DNA of 64,000 bases from Bradyrhizobium rifense (GTDB taxonomy: Bacteria > Pseudomonadota > Alphaproteobacteria > Rhizobiales > Xanthobacteraceae): assembly GCF_008123425.1 (NCBI RefSeq), contig NZ_VSSS01000088.1:1-64000 (forward strand). The letters are read 5' to 3'. This document shows, one piece after another, positions 44,142 to 53,318 of this stretch; the first letter of the stretch is position 1; each line of letters begins with the position of its first letter. The notes below the pieces were generated by a model. It saw only the letters and a program-made list of their open reading frames with translations, did not search any database and was not told the origin of the DNA. A program made the position numbers and the translations under genes.

Positions 44142-45107
44142 ATGAGCAAAGCGGCCGCCCCACCAATCGAGCTCGCCAGCGCCGATCCCTCGATCGCGCA
44201 GGAGATGACGCGCTGGCTGTCGCATCTCGGCGCCGAGCGCCGGCTGTCGCCGAAGACGCTGGAGGCCTATGCGCGCGACCTGCGGCAGTGCCTGGATTTC
44301 CTGTGCAGCCATTGGGGCGAACGCGTGACGCTCACCCGTTTTGCCTCGCTGGAAGCCACCGACATCCGCGCCTTCATGGCGATGCGGCGTGCCGACGATA
44401 TTGCCGGCCGCTCCCTGATGCGCGCACTCGCGGGCCTGCGCTCCTTCGGCCGTTTTCTGGAGCGCGAAGGCAAGGGCAAGGTCGGCGCACTCTCCGCGAT
44501 CCGCGCGCCGAAGGTCGCAAAAACCTTGCCGAAGCCGCTGCCGATGGCATCGGCAAAACGCCTGGCCGACGCCGACGAGCGCGCCGGCGAGGATCGCGAG
44601 ACCTGGATTCTGGCGCGCGACGCCGCCGTGATGGCGTTGCTCTATGGATCGGGCCTGCGCATTTCCGAGGCGCTCGGCCTGAAGCGCCGCGAGGTGCCGA
44701 AGGCCGGCGAAGGCGACGTGCTTGTCGTCACCGGCAAAGGCAACAAGACGCGCATGGTGCCGGTGCTGCAGAATGTGCTGGCGCTGATCGACGAATATGT
44801 CGGGATGTGCCCGCATGCGCTGCGGCCGGAGGGACCGATCTTCGTCGGCGCGCGCGGCGGTCCGTTGAGCCCGCGGATCATTCAGCTCGCGATGGAGCGT
44901 CTGCGCGGCGCGCTTGGGCTGCCCGACAGCGCCACGCCGCATGCGCTGAGGCACTCCTTCGCCACGCATCTGCTCTCGCGCGGCGGCGATCTGCGCGCCA
45001 TTCAGGAATTGCTCGGCCATTCCTCGCTCTCGACCACGCAGATCTATACCGGCATCGATTCTGAACGATTGCTGGAGGTCTATGCGAGCGCGCATCCAAG
45101 GCGCTGA
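44142..45107 (+). CDS. xerC: Site-specific tyrosine recombinase XerC
   Basis: A 321-residue recombinase. It has an N-terminal core-binding domain (LSPKTLEAYARDLRQCLDFL) and a catalytic domain with all expected residues: Arg in YGSGLRISEALGL, Lys in VVTGKGNKTRMVPV, His and Arg in TPHALRHSFATHLL, His in LLGHSSLSTTQ and the Tyr nucleophile in IYTGID. It resolves chromosome dimers at dif with XerD. The length and placement beside priA argue for chromosomal XerC rather than a phage or island integrase. No dif site is visible here. Confidence 0.93.
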   Translation: MSKAAAPPIELASADPSIAQEMTRWLSHLGAERRLSPKTLEAYARDLRQCLDFLCSHWGERVTLTRFASLEATDIRAFMAMRRADDIAGRSLMRALAGLRSFGRFLEREGKGKVGALSAIRAPKVAKTLPKPLPMASAKRLADADERAGEDRETWILARDAAVMALLYGSGLRISEALGLKRREVPKAGEGDVLVVTGKGNKTRMVPVLQNVLALIDEYVGMCPHALRPEGPIFVGARGGPLSPRIIQLAMERLRGALGLPDSATPHALRHSFATHLLSRGGDLRAIQELLGHSSLSTTQIYTGIDSERLLEVYASAHPRR

Positions 45108-45221
45108 GAGAGGCGCTGAACTGCTCGCTAGTTCCTGACATCAGCCTGTCATCACCCGCATGCCTCTTGCGCGGTGCCCGCGGTTCGGTCAATCGTGGGG
45201 AACCGACACAGGAGGGGACTC

Positions 45222-45815
45222 ATGAGCGCACACGAAAGCATGGAGCATGCGGAGCATGCCGAGCACGCATCCGGCGAGAACAAGAAGATCGCCCTTCTGA
45301 TCGCGGTGCTGGCGCTGTTCCTGGCGATCTCGGAAACACTCGGCAAGGGCGCGCAGACCGAGTCGATCAGCAAGAACGTCGAGGCCTCCAATCTCTGGGC
45401 GTTCTTCCAGGCCAAGAGCATCCGCCGCACCGTCGTCCAGACCGCCGCCGACCAGGGCAAGCTGACGCTGGGCGCCGCCACCGATGACGCCATGAAGGCC
45501 GCGGTGCAGAAGCAGATCGACGACTGGCAGAAGACCGCGGCGCGCTACCGCTCCGAGCCCGAGACCGGCGAAGGCACCGAGCAGCTCGCCGAGAAGGCCA
45601 AGGAGGCCGAGCACGTGCGCGACGAGGCGACCGCGAAATATCATCACTTCGAGCTGGCGTCGGCCGCCTTCCAGATCGGCATCGTGCTGGCCTCGGCCAC
45701 CATCATCACCGGCATGCTGCCGCTCGCCTGGGTCGCCGGCCTCTTGACGCTCGCCGGCCTAGGCATGACCGTGCTCGGCGCATGGGCGCCGCATCTGTTG
45801 CATCTGCACGGGTGA
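45222..45815 (+). CDS. DUF4337-type membrane protein
   Basis: A 197-residue protein. A His/Glu-rich N-terminal segment (ESMEHAEHAEHASGEN) leads into a membrane helix (KIALLIAVLALFLAISETLG). A cytoplasmic or periplasmic helical region (about 45-135, with coiled-coil character near EQLAEKAKEAEHVRDEATAK) follows, then two closing hydrophobic helices. The pattern matches DUF4337, whose function is unknown. GGAGGGGACTC precedes the ATG at 45222. It is a single-gene unit followed by palindromic repeats. Confidence 0.82.
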   Translation: MSAHESMEHAEHAEHASGENKKIALLIAVLALFLAISETLGKGAQTESISKNVEASNLWAFFQAKSIRRTVVQTAADQGKLTLGAATDDAMKAAVQKQIDDWQKTAARYRSEPETGEGTEQLAEKAKEAEHVRDEATAKYHHFELASAAFQIGIVLASATIITGMLPLAWVAGLLTLAGLGMTVLGAWAPHLLHLHG

Positions 45816-45833
45816 GGGGCGCTAATCTCAATC

Positions 45834-45961
45834 CGTCATCCTGAGGTGCGAGGCGTGCGATGCGAAGCAGCGCACGAGGGGCCTCGAAGGATGAGCGGCC
45901 GAGATGCAACGGGGCCGTCGCCCTTCGAGGCTCGCCGAAGAGGCGAGCACCTCAGGGTGAC
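45834..45961. repeat. Pair of palindromic repeat units
   Basis: Unit 1 (about 45834-45894) runs from CGTCATCCTGAGGTGCGAGG to GCCTCGAAGGATGAG. Unit 2 (about 45917-45961) runs from CGCCCTTCGAGGCTCGCC to GGCGAGCACCTCAGGGTGAC. They belong to the same general family as those at 14745 and 22441. They fill the space between two convergent genes. Confidence 0.7.
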
Positions 45962-45973
45962 GGGGAGGCATAA

Positions 45974-46504
45974 TCAGCGCGCCTCGTGCACGCTCTTGCG
46001 AAAGCGCTGGATCAGACGGAGCGTGCGCGAGGACCAGCCTTCGCCGTTGCCCTTGATCAGCTCGCGGATGCGCCGCTTGACCGGTTCGACCAGTTCGGTC
46101 GCCTTGGCGCGCATCCTCAAGACCAGCTCGTAGAGCCGCTCGAACCAGTGCATCTCAAGCAGCTTGTCGCGCGTGACGTCGAACACGAAGGCGGTGACGC
46201 CGACGCCGAGCATCTTTGCGAACAGGATCGTAAACACCGCGCTGGTCCAGTATTCATGCGTGAGCAGCCACAGGCCGACCAGCTTGAGCGGAAACAGCGG
46301 GATGATCGGGACGGCGAAGACGATCAACGTCATCGCCGGGGAGAGTGCGTCGACGCGCTCCGACAGCCATTCCTTGAACCGGGCGAGCGGGATCAGTGCG
46401 ACAACCCGCGCGACGATCGGCTCGCAATGGTCCCACAGCCAGGCTTCGATCAAAAAGATGATCGCAAGCAGGACCCAGACCGGTTGAAGAAGGCGGCGCA
46501 GCAT
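45974..46504 (-). CDS. Hypothetical membrane protein (176 aa)
   Basis: A 176-residue protein with an N-terminal hydrophobic helix (MLRRLLQPVWVLLAIIFLIE), two to three further helices (AMTLIVFAVPIIPLFPLKLV, WTSAVFTILFAKMLGVGVTA) and a basic, amphipathic C-terminal third rich in Arg and Lys. I do not recognise the family. The ATG at 46504 begins the hydrophobic segment; the frame stays open upstream but into lpd's 3' end. It lies 34 bp downstream of lpd on the same strand and could be co-transcribed with it. Confidence 0.7.
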   Translation of the reverse strand: MLRRLLQPVWVLLAIIFLIEAWLWDHCEPIVARVVALIPLARFKEWLSERVDALSPAMTLIVFAVPIIPLFPLKLVGLWLLTHEYWTSAVFTILFAKMLGVGVTAFVFDVTRDKLLEMHWFERLYELVLRMRAKATELVEPVKRRIRELIKGNGEGWSSRTLRLIQRFRKSVHEAR

Positions 46505-46538
46505 GTGTTTCCCGCCCGATTCGGCTCTGGGCGCGGAC

Positions 46539-47939
46539 CTACATATGGATGGCCCGCTTGCCGACTGCAAGCGCGGCTTCCTTGATGGCCTCGGAGCGGG
46601 TCGGATGCGCGTGGCAGGTGCGGGCGAGATCTTCCGCACTGCCACCGAACTCCATGAGAACGCAGGCTTCATGGATCATTTCGCCGGCCTCGATGCCGAT
46701 AATGTGCACGCCGAGCACGCGGTCAGTCTTCGCATCTGCGAGAATCTTCACAAAGCCGTCAGTGGTCTGATTGACCTTGGAGCGGCCGTTGGCGGTAAAG
46801 GGAAACTTCCCGACGGTATAAGCGACGCCGGCCTGCTTCAGCTCTTCCTCGGTCTTGCCGACGGAGGACACTTCCGGGGTGGTATACACGACGCCTGGGA
46901 TAACGTCGTAGTTCACATGGCCGGCTTGCCCTGCGATGATCTCAGCGACCGCAACGCCCTCATCCTCGGCCTTGTGCGCGAGCATGGGACCCGCGACGAC
47001 GTCGCCGATGGCATAGACGCCCTTCAGGCTGGTGGCGAAATGCGGATCGATCTGCACGCGACCGCGCGGATCGAGCGCAACGCCGGCTTCCTTCAGGCCG
47101 AGCCCGTCGGTGTACGGCACACGGCCGATACAGACGAGCACGACGTCGGCCTCTAACGTCTCGGCGGCGCCGCCGGCAGCGGGCTCGATGGTCGCCTTCA
47201 GCGTCTTGCCTGACGTGTCGACCGCGGTGACCTTGGCGCCGAGCTTGAACGCAAAGCCCTGCTTCTCGAGGATGCGCTGGAATTGTTTTGCAATTTCGCC
47301 GTCCATGCCGGGCAGGATGCGATCCAGGAACTCGACAACGACGACTTCGGCGCCGAGCCGCTTCCACACCGAGCCGAGCTCGAGGCCGATCACGCCGGCG
47401 CCGACGATCAGAAGCTTGCCGGGGACCTTGTCCAGCGACAGCGCACCGGTCGACGACACGATGCGCTTCTCGTCGATCTCGATGCCCTTGAGGCGCGCGA
47501 TGTCCGAGCCGGTGGCGATCACGATATTCCTGGTCTCGATCACCTGCGACTTGCCGTCGGCGGAGACTTCGACCTTGCCGGTGCCAAGAATCTTGCCGGT
47601 GCCCTTGAGCACGTCGACCTTGTTCTTCTTCATCAGAAACTCGACGCCCTTGACGTTGCCGTCGATGCCCTGCTGCTTGAAGTTCATCATCGCCGGCAAT
47701 TCGAGCTTCGGCGCGGAGACGCTGACGCCCATCTTGGCGAAGGAATGCCCGGCTTCCTCGAACATCTCGGAGGCATGCAGCAGCGCCTTCGACGGCATGC
47801 AGCCGACATTGAGGCAGGTGCCGCCGAGGGTGGCGTTCTTTTCGATCACGGCGACTTTCATGCCGAGCTGGCTTGCGCGCACCGCGCAGACATAACCGCC
47901 AGGTCCGGTGCCGATGACGACGAGATCGTAGGTAGCCAT
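46539..47939 (-). CDS. lpdA: Dihydrolipoyl dehydrogenase (E3)
   Basis: A 466-residue flavoprotein that re-oxidises the lipoyl group of 2-oxoacid dehydrogenase complexes, reducing NAD. The FAD motif is VVIGTGPGGYVCAVRASQLG, the redox disulphide is GGTCLNVGCMPSKALL, the NAD motif is LLIVGAGVIGLELGSVWKRL, and the interface His-Glu is in CHAHPTRSEAIKEA. It lies at the end of the suc cluster, so it most likely serves the 2-oxoglutarate dehydrogenase made by sucA and sucB. Confidence 0.98.
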   Translation of the reverse strand: MATYDLVVIGTGPGGYVCAVRASQLGMKVAVIEKNATLGGTCLNVGCMPSKALLHASEMFEEAGHSFAKMGVSVSAPKLELPAMMNFKQQGIDGNVKGVEFLMKKNKVDVLKGTGKILGTGKVEVSADGKSQVIETRNIVIATGSDIARLKGIEIDEKRIVSSTGALSLDKVPGKLLIVGAGVIGLELGSVWKRLGAEVVVVEFLDRILPGMDGEIAKQFQRILEKQGFAFKLGAKVTAVDTSGKTLKATIEPAAGGAAETLEADVVLVCIGRVPYTDGLGLKEAGVALDPRGRVQIDPHFATSLKGVYAIGDVVAGPMLAHKAEDEGVAVAEIIAGQAGHVNYDVIPGVVYTTPEVSSVGKTEEELKQAGVAYTVGKFPFTANGRSKVNQTTDGFVKILADAKTDRVLGVHIIGIEAGEMIHEACVLMEFGGSAEDLARTCHAHPTRSEAIKEAALAVGKRAIHM

Positions 47940-47976
47940 GAGAGAAGTCCCGTAAGTTTAGCGTTGTGAGGATGTG

Positions 47977-48726
47977 TCAGCGTCCGCCGGACACATCGAG
48001 AATGGCTGAGGTGACGTAGGAGGCATCGTCCGACATCAGCCAGACGATGGCATTGGCGATTTCATCGGCGGTGCCGACGCGCTTCATCGGCACCATGTGG
48101 GCCAGACGATGATGCCGATCGGGCTCGCCGCCGGAGGCGTGGATGTCCGTGTCGATCAGGCCGGGGCGAATGCCCGCGACGCGAATGCCTTCGGCAGCGA
48201 CTTCGTAGCCGAGGCCGATGGTGAAGGAATCGATCGCGCCCTTAGACGCGGCATAATCGACGTAAGTGTTGGGCGCGCCGAGCTTGGCAGCAACCGATGA
48301 CAGATTGACGATGACGCCGCCCTTGCCGCCGTGCTTGGTCGACATCCGCTTCACCGCCTCGCGCGCGCAGAGGATGGAGCCGGTGACGTTGACCGCCATC
48401 ACGCGCTGGATGCGCTCGGCCGACATCTCGTCGACGCGCACGCCGCTCTTGCCGACAATGCCGCCATTGTTGACGAGTGCGGCAAGCGTGCCGAACTTAT
48501 CGGCTTCCTTGAACAAATCGATGATGTCGCTTTCCTCGGCGACATCGCATTTCACGGCAATCGCCTTGCCGTTGCCGGCCTCGATCTCGGCGACCACCTC
48601 GTCGGCGGCCGTCTTGTTGCTGGCATAGCCGACCACGACGCGGTAGCCGCGCGCGGCCGCCGCAAGCGCGGTCGCCCGCCCGATGCCGCGGCTGCCGCCG
48701 GTGATGACAACGACTTTATCGGTCAC
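47977..48726 (-). CDS. SDR family oxidoreductase
   Basis: A 249-residue short-chain dehydrogenase/reductase. The cofactor motif is VVVITGGSRGIGRATALAAA; an Ala/Arg/Tyr environment after the second strand (VVVGYASNKTA) suggests NADP. The motif NNAG is altered to NNGG (ALVNNGGIVG). The catalytic Ser is in IVNLSSVAAKLG and Tyr/Lys are in YVDYAASKGAID. The product and substrate are unknown. The GTG at 48726 is preferred because GGAGG lies five bases upstream. The gene is inserted between sucB and lpd on the same strand, with gaps of 67 and 37 bp, so it is probably in the operon. Confidence 0.9.
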   Translation of the reverse strand: MTDKVVVITGGSRGIGRATALAAAARGYRVVVGYASNKTAADEVVAEIEAGNGKAIAVKCDVAEESDIIDLFKEADKFGTLAALVNNGGIVGKSGVRVDEMSAERIQRVMAVNVTGSILCAREAVKRMSTKHGGKGGVIVNLSSVAAKLGAPNTYVDYAASKGAIDSFTIGLGYEVAAEGIRVAGIRPGLIDTDIHASGGEPDRHHRLAHMVPMKRVGTADEIANAIVWLMSDDASYVTSAILDVSGGR

Positions 48727-48793
48727 GCGCGCCTCCAAGGTTCGACACACGCCGTCGCGCCAAAGGGCGACGGCGCTTGCAGAGCATCAGGGA

Positions 48794-50038
48794 TCAGAGG
48801 TCCAGCACCAGGCGCGCCGGATCTTCCAGGCTCTCCTTGACGCGGACCAGGAAGGTCACGGCTTCCTTGCCGTCGATCACGCGGTGATCGTAGGACAGCG
48901 CCAGATACATCATCGGGCGGACCTCGACCTTGCCGCCGACGACCATCGGGCGATCCTGGATCTTGTGCATGCCGAGGATGCCGGACTGCGGCGCGTTCAG
49001 GATCGGGGTCGACATCAGCGAGCCGTAGATGCCGCCATTGGTGATGGTGAAGGTGCCGCCCTGCATCTCGTCGATCTTGAGCTGGCCGTCACGGGCGCGG
49101 CGACCGAAATCGGCGATGCCCTTCTCGATGTCGGCGATCGACTTGTTGTCGCAATCGCGCACCACGGGCACGACGAGGCCCTTGTCGGTGCCGACGGCGA
49201 CGCCGATGTGGTAATAGTTCTTGTAGATCAAATCGGTGCCGTCGATCTCGGCGTTGACGGCCGGGATGTCCTTCAGCCCCTGCACGACGGCCTTGGTGAA
49301 GAAGCCCATGAAGCCGAGCTTCGAGCCGTGCTTCTTCTCGAACGCATCCTTGTAGTGCGCGCGCAGCGCCATGACGTTGGTCATGTCGACCTCGTTGAAG
49401 GTCGTGAGCATGGCCGCGGTGTTCTGCACGTCCTTGAGGCGGCGCGCGATGGTCTGGCGCAGGCGGGTCATCTTGACGCGCTCTTCGCGGGCGGCGTCAT
49501 CGGCCGGCGAAGCGCTGCGGACCTGCATGGCCGCGGCGGGCTGGTTGACCGGGGTCGGCGCGGAGGCCGCACGCTCGATCGCGGCGAGCATGTCGCCCTT
49601 GGTGACGCGGCCGTCCTTGCCCGAGCCCGGAACGGTGGAGGCATCGACGCCGGTCTCGGCGGAGAGCTTGCGCACGGACGGAGCGAGCGGGGCATCAGCC
49701 GGCGGCGCCTTCGGCGCGGCAGAAGCGGCAGCCGGAGCCACAGCGGCGGCCGCCGGAGCAGCAGCAGGCTTGGCGGGCGCAGCAGCCGGCTTTGCGCCGG
49801 CGGCACCTTCGGTGATCTGGCCGAGCAGCGCGCCGACCGCAACAGTCGTACCGTCAGCAGCGATGATCTCGCTCAGCGTACCGGCGGAGGGCGCCGGGAC
49901 CTCGATGGTGACCTTGTCGGTCTCGAGCTCCACCAAGGGCTCGTCGACGGCGACGGCATCGCCGGCCTTCTTGAACCAGCGGCCGATGGTGGCCTCGGTG
50001 ACGGATTCGCCGAGCGTCGGCACACGAATTTCAGTCAT
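48794..50038 (-). CDS. sucB: 2-Oxoglutarate dehydrogenase E2, dihydrolipoyl succinyltransferase
   Basis: A 414-residue E2 component. The lipoyl domain (residues 1-76) has the modified Lys in ELETDKVTIEVPAPSAGTL. An Ala/Pro-rich linker (about 80-135) follows, then a peripheral subunit-binding domain (APSVRKLSAETGVDASTVPG, KDGRVTKGDMLAAIE) and the acyltransferase core with the catalytic YLALSYDHRVIDGKEAVTFL. It transfers succinyl to CoA. The opening MTEIRVPTLGESVTEATIG is typical of SucB. The gene is downstream of sucA, across a gap holding a large palindrome. Confidence 0.98.
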   Translation of the reverse strand: MTEIRVPTLGESVTEATIGRWFKKAGDAVAVDEPLVELETDKVTIEVPAPSAGTLSEIIAADGTTVAVGALLGQITEGAAGAKPAAAPAKPAAAPAAAAVAPAAASAAPKAPPADAPLAPSVRKLSAETGVDASTVPGSGKDGRVTKGDMLAAIERAASAPTPVNQPAAAMQVRSASPADDAAREERVKMTRLRQTIARRLKDVQNTAAMLTTFNEVDMTNVMALRAHYKDAFEKKHGSKLGFMGFFTKAVVQGLKDIPAVNAEIDGTDLIYKNYYHIGVAVGTDKGLVVPVVRDCDNKSIADIEKGIADFGRRARDGQLKIDEMQGGTFTITNGGIYGSLMSTPILNAPQSGILGMHKIQDRPMVVGGKVEVRPMMYLALSYDHRVIDGKEAVTFLVRVKESLEDPARLVLDL

Positions 50039-50161
50039 GGTCTTTTCCTTAAGGGATCGCCAATGCGGTCGTGAATTCGGGGGGTGTCATCGGCCCGCGA
50101 AAAGCAGGCCATCCAGCAAACCGGGACGCATCGCATTCACGAGGACGTCACGATCTACCGG

Positions 50162-50205
50162 ATGCCCCGCCCTTGTGCGCAATTGCGCACTGGGGGGCGG
50201 GGCAT
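50162..50205. repeat. 44-bp nested palindrome between sucA and sucB
   Basis: Outer arms ATGCCCCGCCC (50162-50172) and GGGCGGGGCAT (50195-50205) enclose the perfect 16-bp palindrome GTGCGCAATTGCGCAC (50175-50190). The transcript would form a very stable hairpin in the 185-bp sucA-sucB gap. There is no U-run on either side, so a role in RNA stability or attenuation is as likely as termination. Confidence 0.65.
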
Positions 50206-50223
50206 GACGCAGTTCGAAAAAGT

Positions 50224-53181
50224 TCAGCTCAGTGCTTCGTCCAGGAATGCCTTCAACTGCGCCTGATGCTTGGACATCAGACCAGTGGCGGTCGCGGCGG
50301 AAGCGGCGCGGCCGACATAACGCGGACGCCGGCTCACGCCGTTCACCTGGTTCATCACCCATTCCAGATAGGGCTCGATGAAGTGCCACGCACCCATGTT
50401 GCGCGGCTCTTCCTGGCACCAGATCACTTCGGCCTTCTTGAAGCGCGACAGCTCGGCCACCAGCGCCTTCAGCGGCACCGGATAGAGCTGCTCGACGCGC
50501 ATCAAATAGATGTCGTCGATGCCGCGCTTCTCGCGCTCCTCGTAAAGGTCGTAATAGACCTTGCCGGTGCAGAGCACGATGCGGCGGATCTTGTCGTCCG
50601 GAACGAGCTTGATGGCCTCGTTCGGCAGCATCTGGGCGTCATCATAGAGGATGCGGTGGAAGGTCGTTCCCTTTGCGAGCTCTTCGAGCCGCGACACGGC
50701 CCGCTTGTGACGCAGCAGCGACTTCGGCGTCATCAGGATCAGCGGCTTGCGGATCTCGCGATGCAGCTGGCGGCGCAGCACGTGGAAGTAGTTCGCCGGC
50801 GTGGTCGGATAGACCACCTGCATGTTGTCTTCCGCGCACATCTGGAGATAACGCTCCAGACGCGCCGAGGAATGCTCCGGTCCCTGACCCTCATAGCCAT
50901 GCGGCAGCAGGCAGACGAGGCCGGACATGCGCAGCCATTTGCGTTCGCCAGAGGAGATGAACTGGTCGAACACGACCTGCGCACCGTTGGCGAAGTCGCC
51001 GAACTGGGCTTCCCACAGGGTCAGCGTGTTCGGCTCGGCGAGCGAATAGCCGTATTCGAAGCCGAGCACGGCTTCTTCCGACAGCAGCGAGTTGATGACC
51101 TCGTAATGGCCCTGCTCGTGGCCGAGATGGTTATATGGCGTGTAGCGGCTCTCGTCTTCCTGGTCGATCAGGACCGAGTGGCGCTGCGAGAAGGTGCCGC
51201 GCTCCGAGTCCTGGCCTGACAGGCGGACGTGATGGTTCTCGTTGAGCAGCGTGCAGAACGCCAGCGCCTCGCCGGTCGCCCAGTCGATGCCGGCACCGGT
51301 GTCGATCGCCTTTGAGCGGTTCTCGAGGAAACGCTGGATGGTGCGATGAACGCGGAAACCGTCCGGCACCTTGGTGATCTTGCGGCCGATGTCCTTCAGC
51401 TCGGTGACGTCGACGCCGGTGACACCGCGCCGCGCATCCTCTTCCTGATCGGCGATCTTGAAGCCGGCCCACTTGCCGTCGAGCCAGTCGGCCTTGTTCG
51501 GCTTGTAGGAGGTGCCGGCCTCGAACTCGGCATCGAGCCGCGCGCGCCAGTCGGCCTTGGCCTTGTCGACCTCGCCCTCGGTCATCACGCCTTCGCTGAT
51601 CAGGCGGCGGGCATAGAGCTCAAGCGTTGTCGGATGGGCCGCGATCTTCTTGTACATCACCGGCTGGGTGAACGCCGGCTCGTCGCCCTCGTTATGGCCG
51701 TGCCTGCGGTAGCAGAACATGTCGATGACGACGGGCTTGTGGAATTTCTGCCGGAATTCGGTCGCGACCTTGGCCGCGAACACCACGGCTTCCGGATCGT
51801 CACCGTTCACGTGGAAGATCGGCGCGTCGATCATCTTCGCCACATCCGACGGATAGGGCGAGGAGCGCGAGTAGCGCGGATAGGTGGTGAAGCCGATCTG
51901 GTTGTTGACGATGAAGTGCACGGAGCCGCCGGTGCGGTAGCCCTTCAGGTCGGACAGACCAAAACATTCCGCGACGACGCCCTGGCCGGCGAACGCGGCG
52001 TCGCCATGCATCAGCAGCGGCATCACCGAAATGCGCTGGTCCGGCGGATCGCCATGCTGGTCCTGCTTGGCGCGGACCTTGCCAAGCACGACGGGATCGA
52101 CGATCTCGAGATGCGAGGGGTTCGCGGTCAGCGACAGATGGATGCGGTTGCCGTCGAACTCGCGGTCCGAGGACGCGCCGAGGTGATACTTGACGTCACC
52201 CGAGCCTTCGACCGCGTCGGGGTTGGCCGAGCCGCCCTTGAATTCATGGAACAGGGCGCGATGGGCCTTGCCCATCACCTGCGTCAGCACGTTGAGGCGG
52301 CCGCGATGCGGCATGCCGACCACGACTTCCTTCACGCCGAGATTGCCGCCGCGCTTGATGATCTGCTCGAGCGCGGGGATCAGCGATTCAGCACCGTCGA
52401 GACCGAAGCGCTTGGTGCCGGTGAACTTGGTGTCGCAGAACTTCTCGAAGCCTTCGGCTTCGACCAGCTTCATCAGGATGGCGCGGCGACCTTCGCGGGT
52501 GAACGATATCTCCTTGTCCAGCCCTTCGATGCGCTCCTGGATCCAGGCCTTCTGCGCAGCGTTGCTGATGTGCATGAACTCGACGCCAAGCGTCTGGCAG
52601 TAGGTGCGCTCGCAGATCGCGGTGATCTCGCGCAGGCTTGCGTATTCGAGGCCGAGCACGTGATCGAGGAATATCTTGCGGTCGAAATCGGCCTCGCTGA
52701 AGCCGTAGGTGCGGGGATCGAGCTCTTCGCGGTTGCGCGGGGCCTCGATGCCGAGCGGATCGAGCTTGGCGTGGAAGTGGCCGCGCATGCGGTAGGAGCG
52801 GATCAGCATCAGCGCGCGGACGGAGTCGCGCGTGGCCTGGAGCACGTCGGCGGAAGAGACATCCGCGCCCTTGGCCTGCGCCTTGGCGGCGATCTTGGCG
52901 CCGACCGCCTTTTCGACTTCCGCCCAGTTGCCGTCGAGCGCGGAGGTCAGGTCGTCCTTCGGCGTCAGCGGCCAGTTGGCGCGCTCCCAGGACGGGCCCT
53001 CGGCGTTCTTCCGGACGTCAGCGGGCTGGTCGTTGAGGCTCTTGAAGAACTCCTGCCACTCGGCGTCGACCGAGGACGGATCCTTCTCGTAGCGGGCGTA
53101 GATTTCGTCGATGTAGGTGGCGTTGGTGCCCTGCAAAAAGGAGGAGAGGGCAAAGGCTGCGTTCGCGTCCTGGCGAGACAT
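50224..53181 (-). CDS. sucA: 2-Oxoglutarate dehydrogenase E1 component
   Basis: A 985-residue thiamine-diphosphate enzyme that decarboxylates 2-oxoglutarate and succinylates the E2 lipoyl group. It opens with the E1o signature (NAAFALSSFLQGTNATYIDE) and has GMPHRGRLNVLTQVMGK, the TPP/Mg motif MHGDAAFAGQGVVAECF with VNNQIGFTT, and the C-terminal transketolase part (GHEQGHYEVINSLLSEEAVL, LPHGYEGQGPEHSSARLERY). The length is normal. It lies between sucD and sucB on the minus strand. Confidence 0.99.
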   Translation of the reverse strand: MSRQDANAAFALSSFLQGTNATYIDEIYARYEKDPSSVDAEWQEFFKSLNDQPADVRKNAEGPSWERANWPLTPKDDLTSALDGNWAEVEKAVGAKIAAKAQAKGADVSSADVLQATRDSVRALMLIRSYRMRGHFHAKLDPLGIEAPRNREELDPRTYGFSEADFDRKIFLDHVLGLEYASLREITAICERTYCQTLGVEFMHISNAAQKAWIQERIEGLDKEISFTREGRRAILMKLVEAEGFEKFCDTKFTGTKRFGLDGAESLIPALEQIIKRGGNLGVKEVVVGMPHRGRLNVLTQVMGKAHRALFHEFKGGSANPDAVEGSGDVKYHLGASSDREFDGNRIHLSLTANPSHLEIVDPVVLGKVRAKQDQHGDPPDQRISVMPLLMHGDAAFAGQGVVAECFGLSDLKGYRTGGSVHFIVNNQIGFTTYPRYSRSSPYPSDVAKMIDAPIFHVNGDDPEAVVFAAKVATEFRQKFHKPVVIDMFCYRRHGHNEGDEPAFTQPVMYKKIAAHPTTLELYARRLISEGVMTEGEVDKAKADWRARLDAEFEAGTSYKPNKADWLDGKWAGFKIADQEEDARRGVTGVDVTELKDIGRKITKVPDGFRVHRTIQRFLENRSKAIDTGAGIDWATGEALAFCTLLNENHHVRLSGQDSERGTFSQRHSVLIDQEDESRYTPYNHLGHEQGHYEVINSLLSEEAVLGFEYGYSLAEPNTLTLWEAQFGDFANGAQVVFDQFISSGERKWLRMSGLVCLLPHGYEGQGPEHSSARLERYLQMCAEDNMQVVYPTTPANYFHVLRRQLHREIRKPLILMTPKSLLRHKRAVSRLEELAKGTTFHRILYDDAQMLPNEAIKLVPDDKIRRIVLCTGKVYYDLYEEREKRGIDDIYLMRVEQLYPVPLKALVAELSRFKKAEVIWCQEEPRNMGAWHFIEPYLEWVMNQVNGVSRRPRYVGRAASAATATGLMSKHQAQLKAFLDEALS

Positions 53182-53318
53182 ACTTGAGTTCCTGGCGATT
53201 TCGGTTCGCGCATAACAAACGGCGCTGGCGCTGAGCTCCCCGGCAGAGGCTCAGCGCGACAGGCACCATTTACCCTATTTGCTGCGAAACTTCGCCCGGA
53301 AAAGTACGAAGGAGTGAA

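Noticed and set aside
44142..45107. Possible mobile-element integrase
   Set aside because: The tyrosine recombinase has XerC length and motifs and is placed beside priA; no attachment sites, cargo or composition shift surround it.
51346..53187. 613-codon open frame on the plus strand
   Set aside because: Antisense to sucA with no protein-like features.
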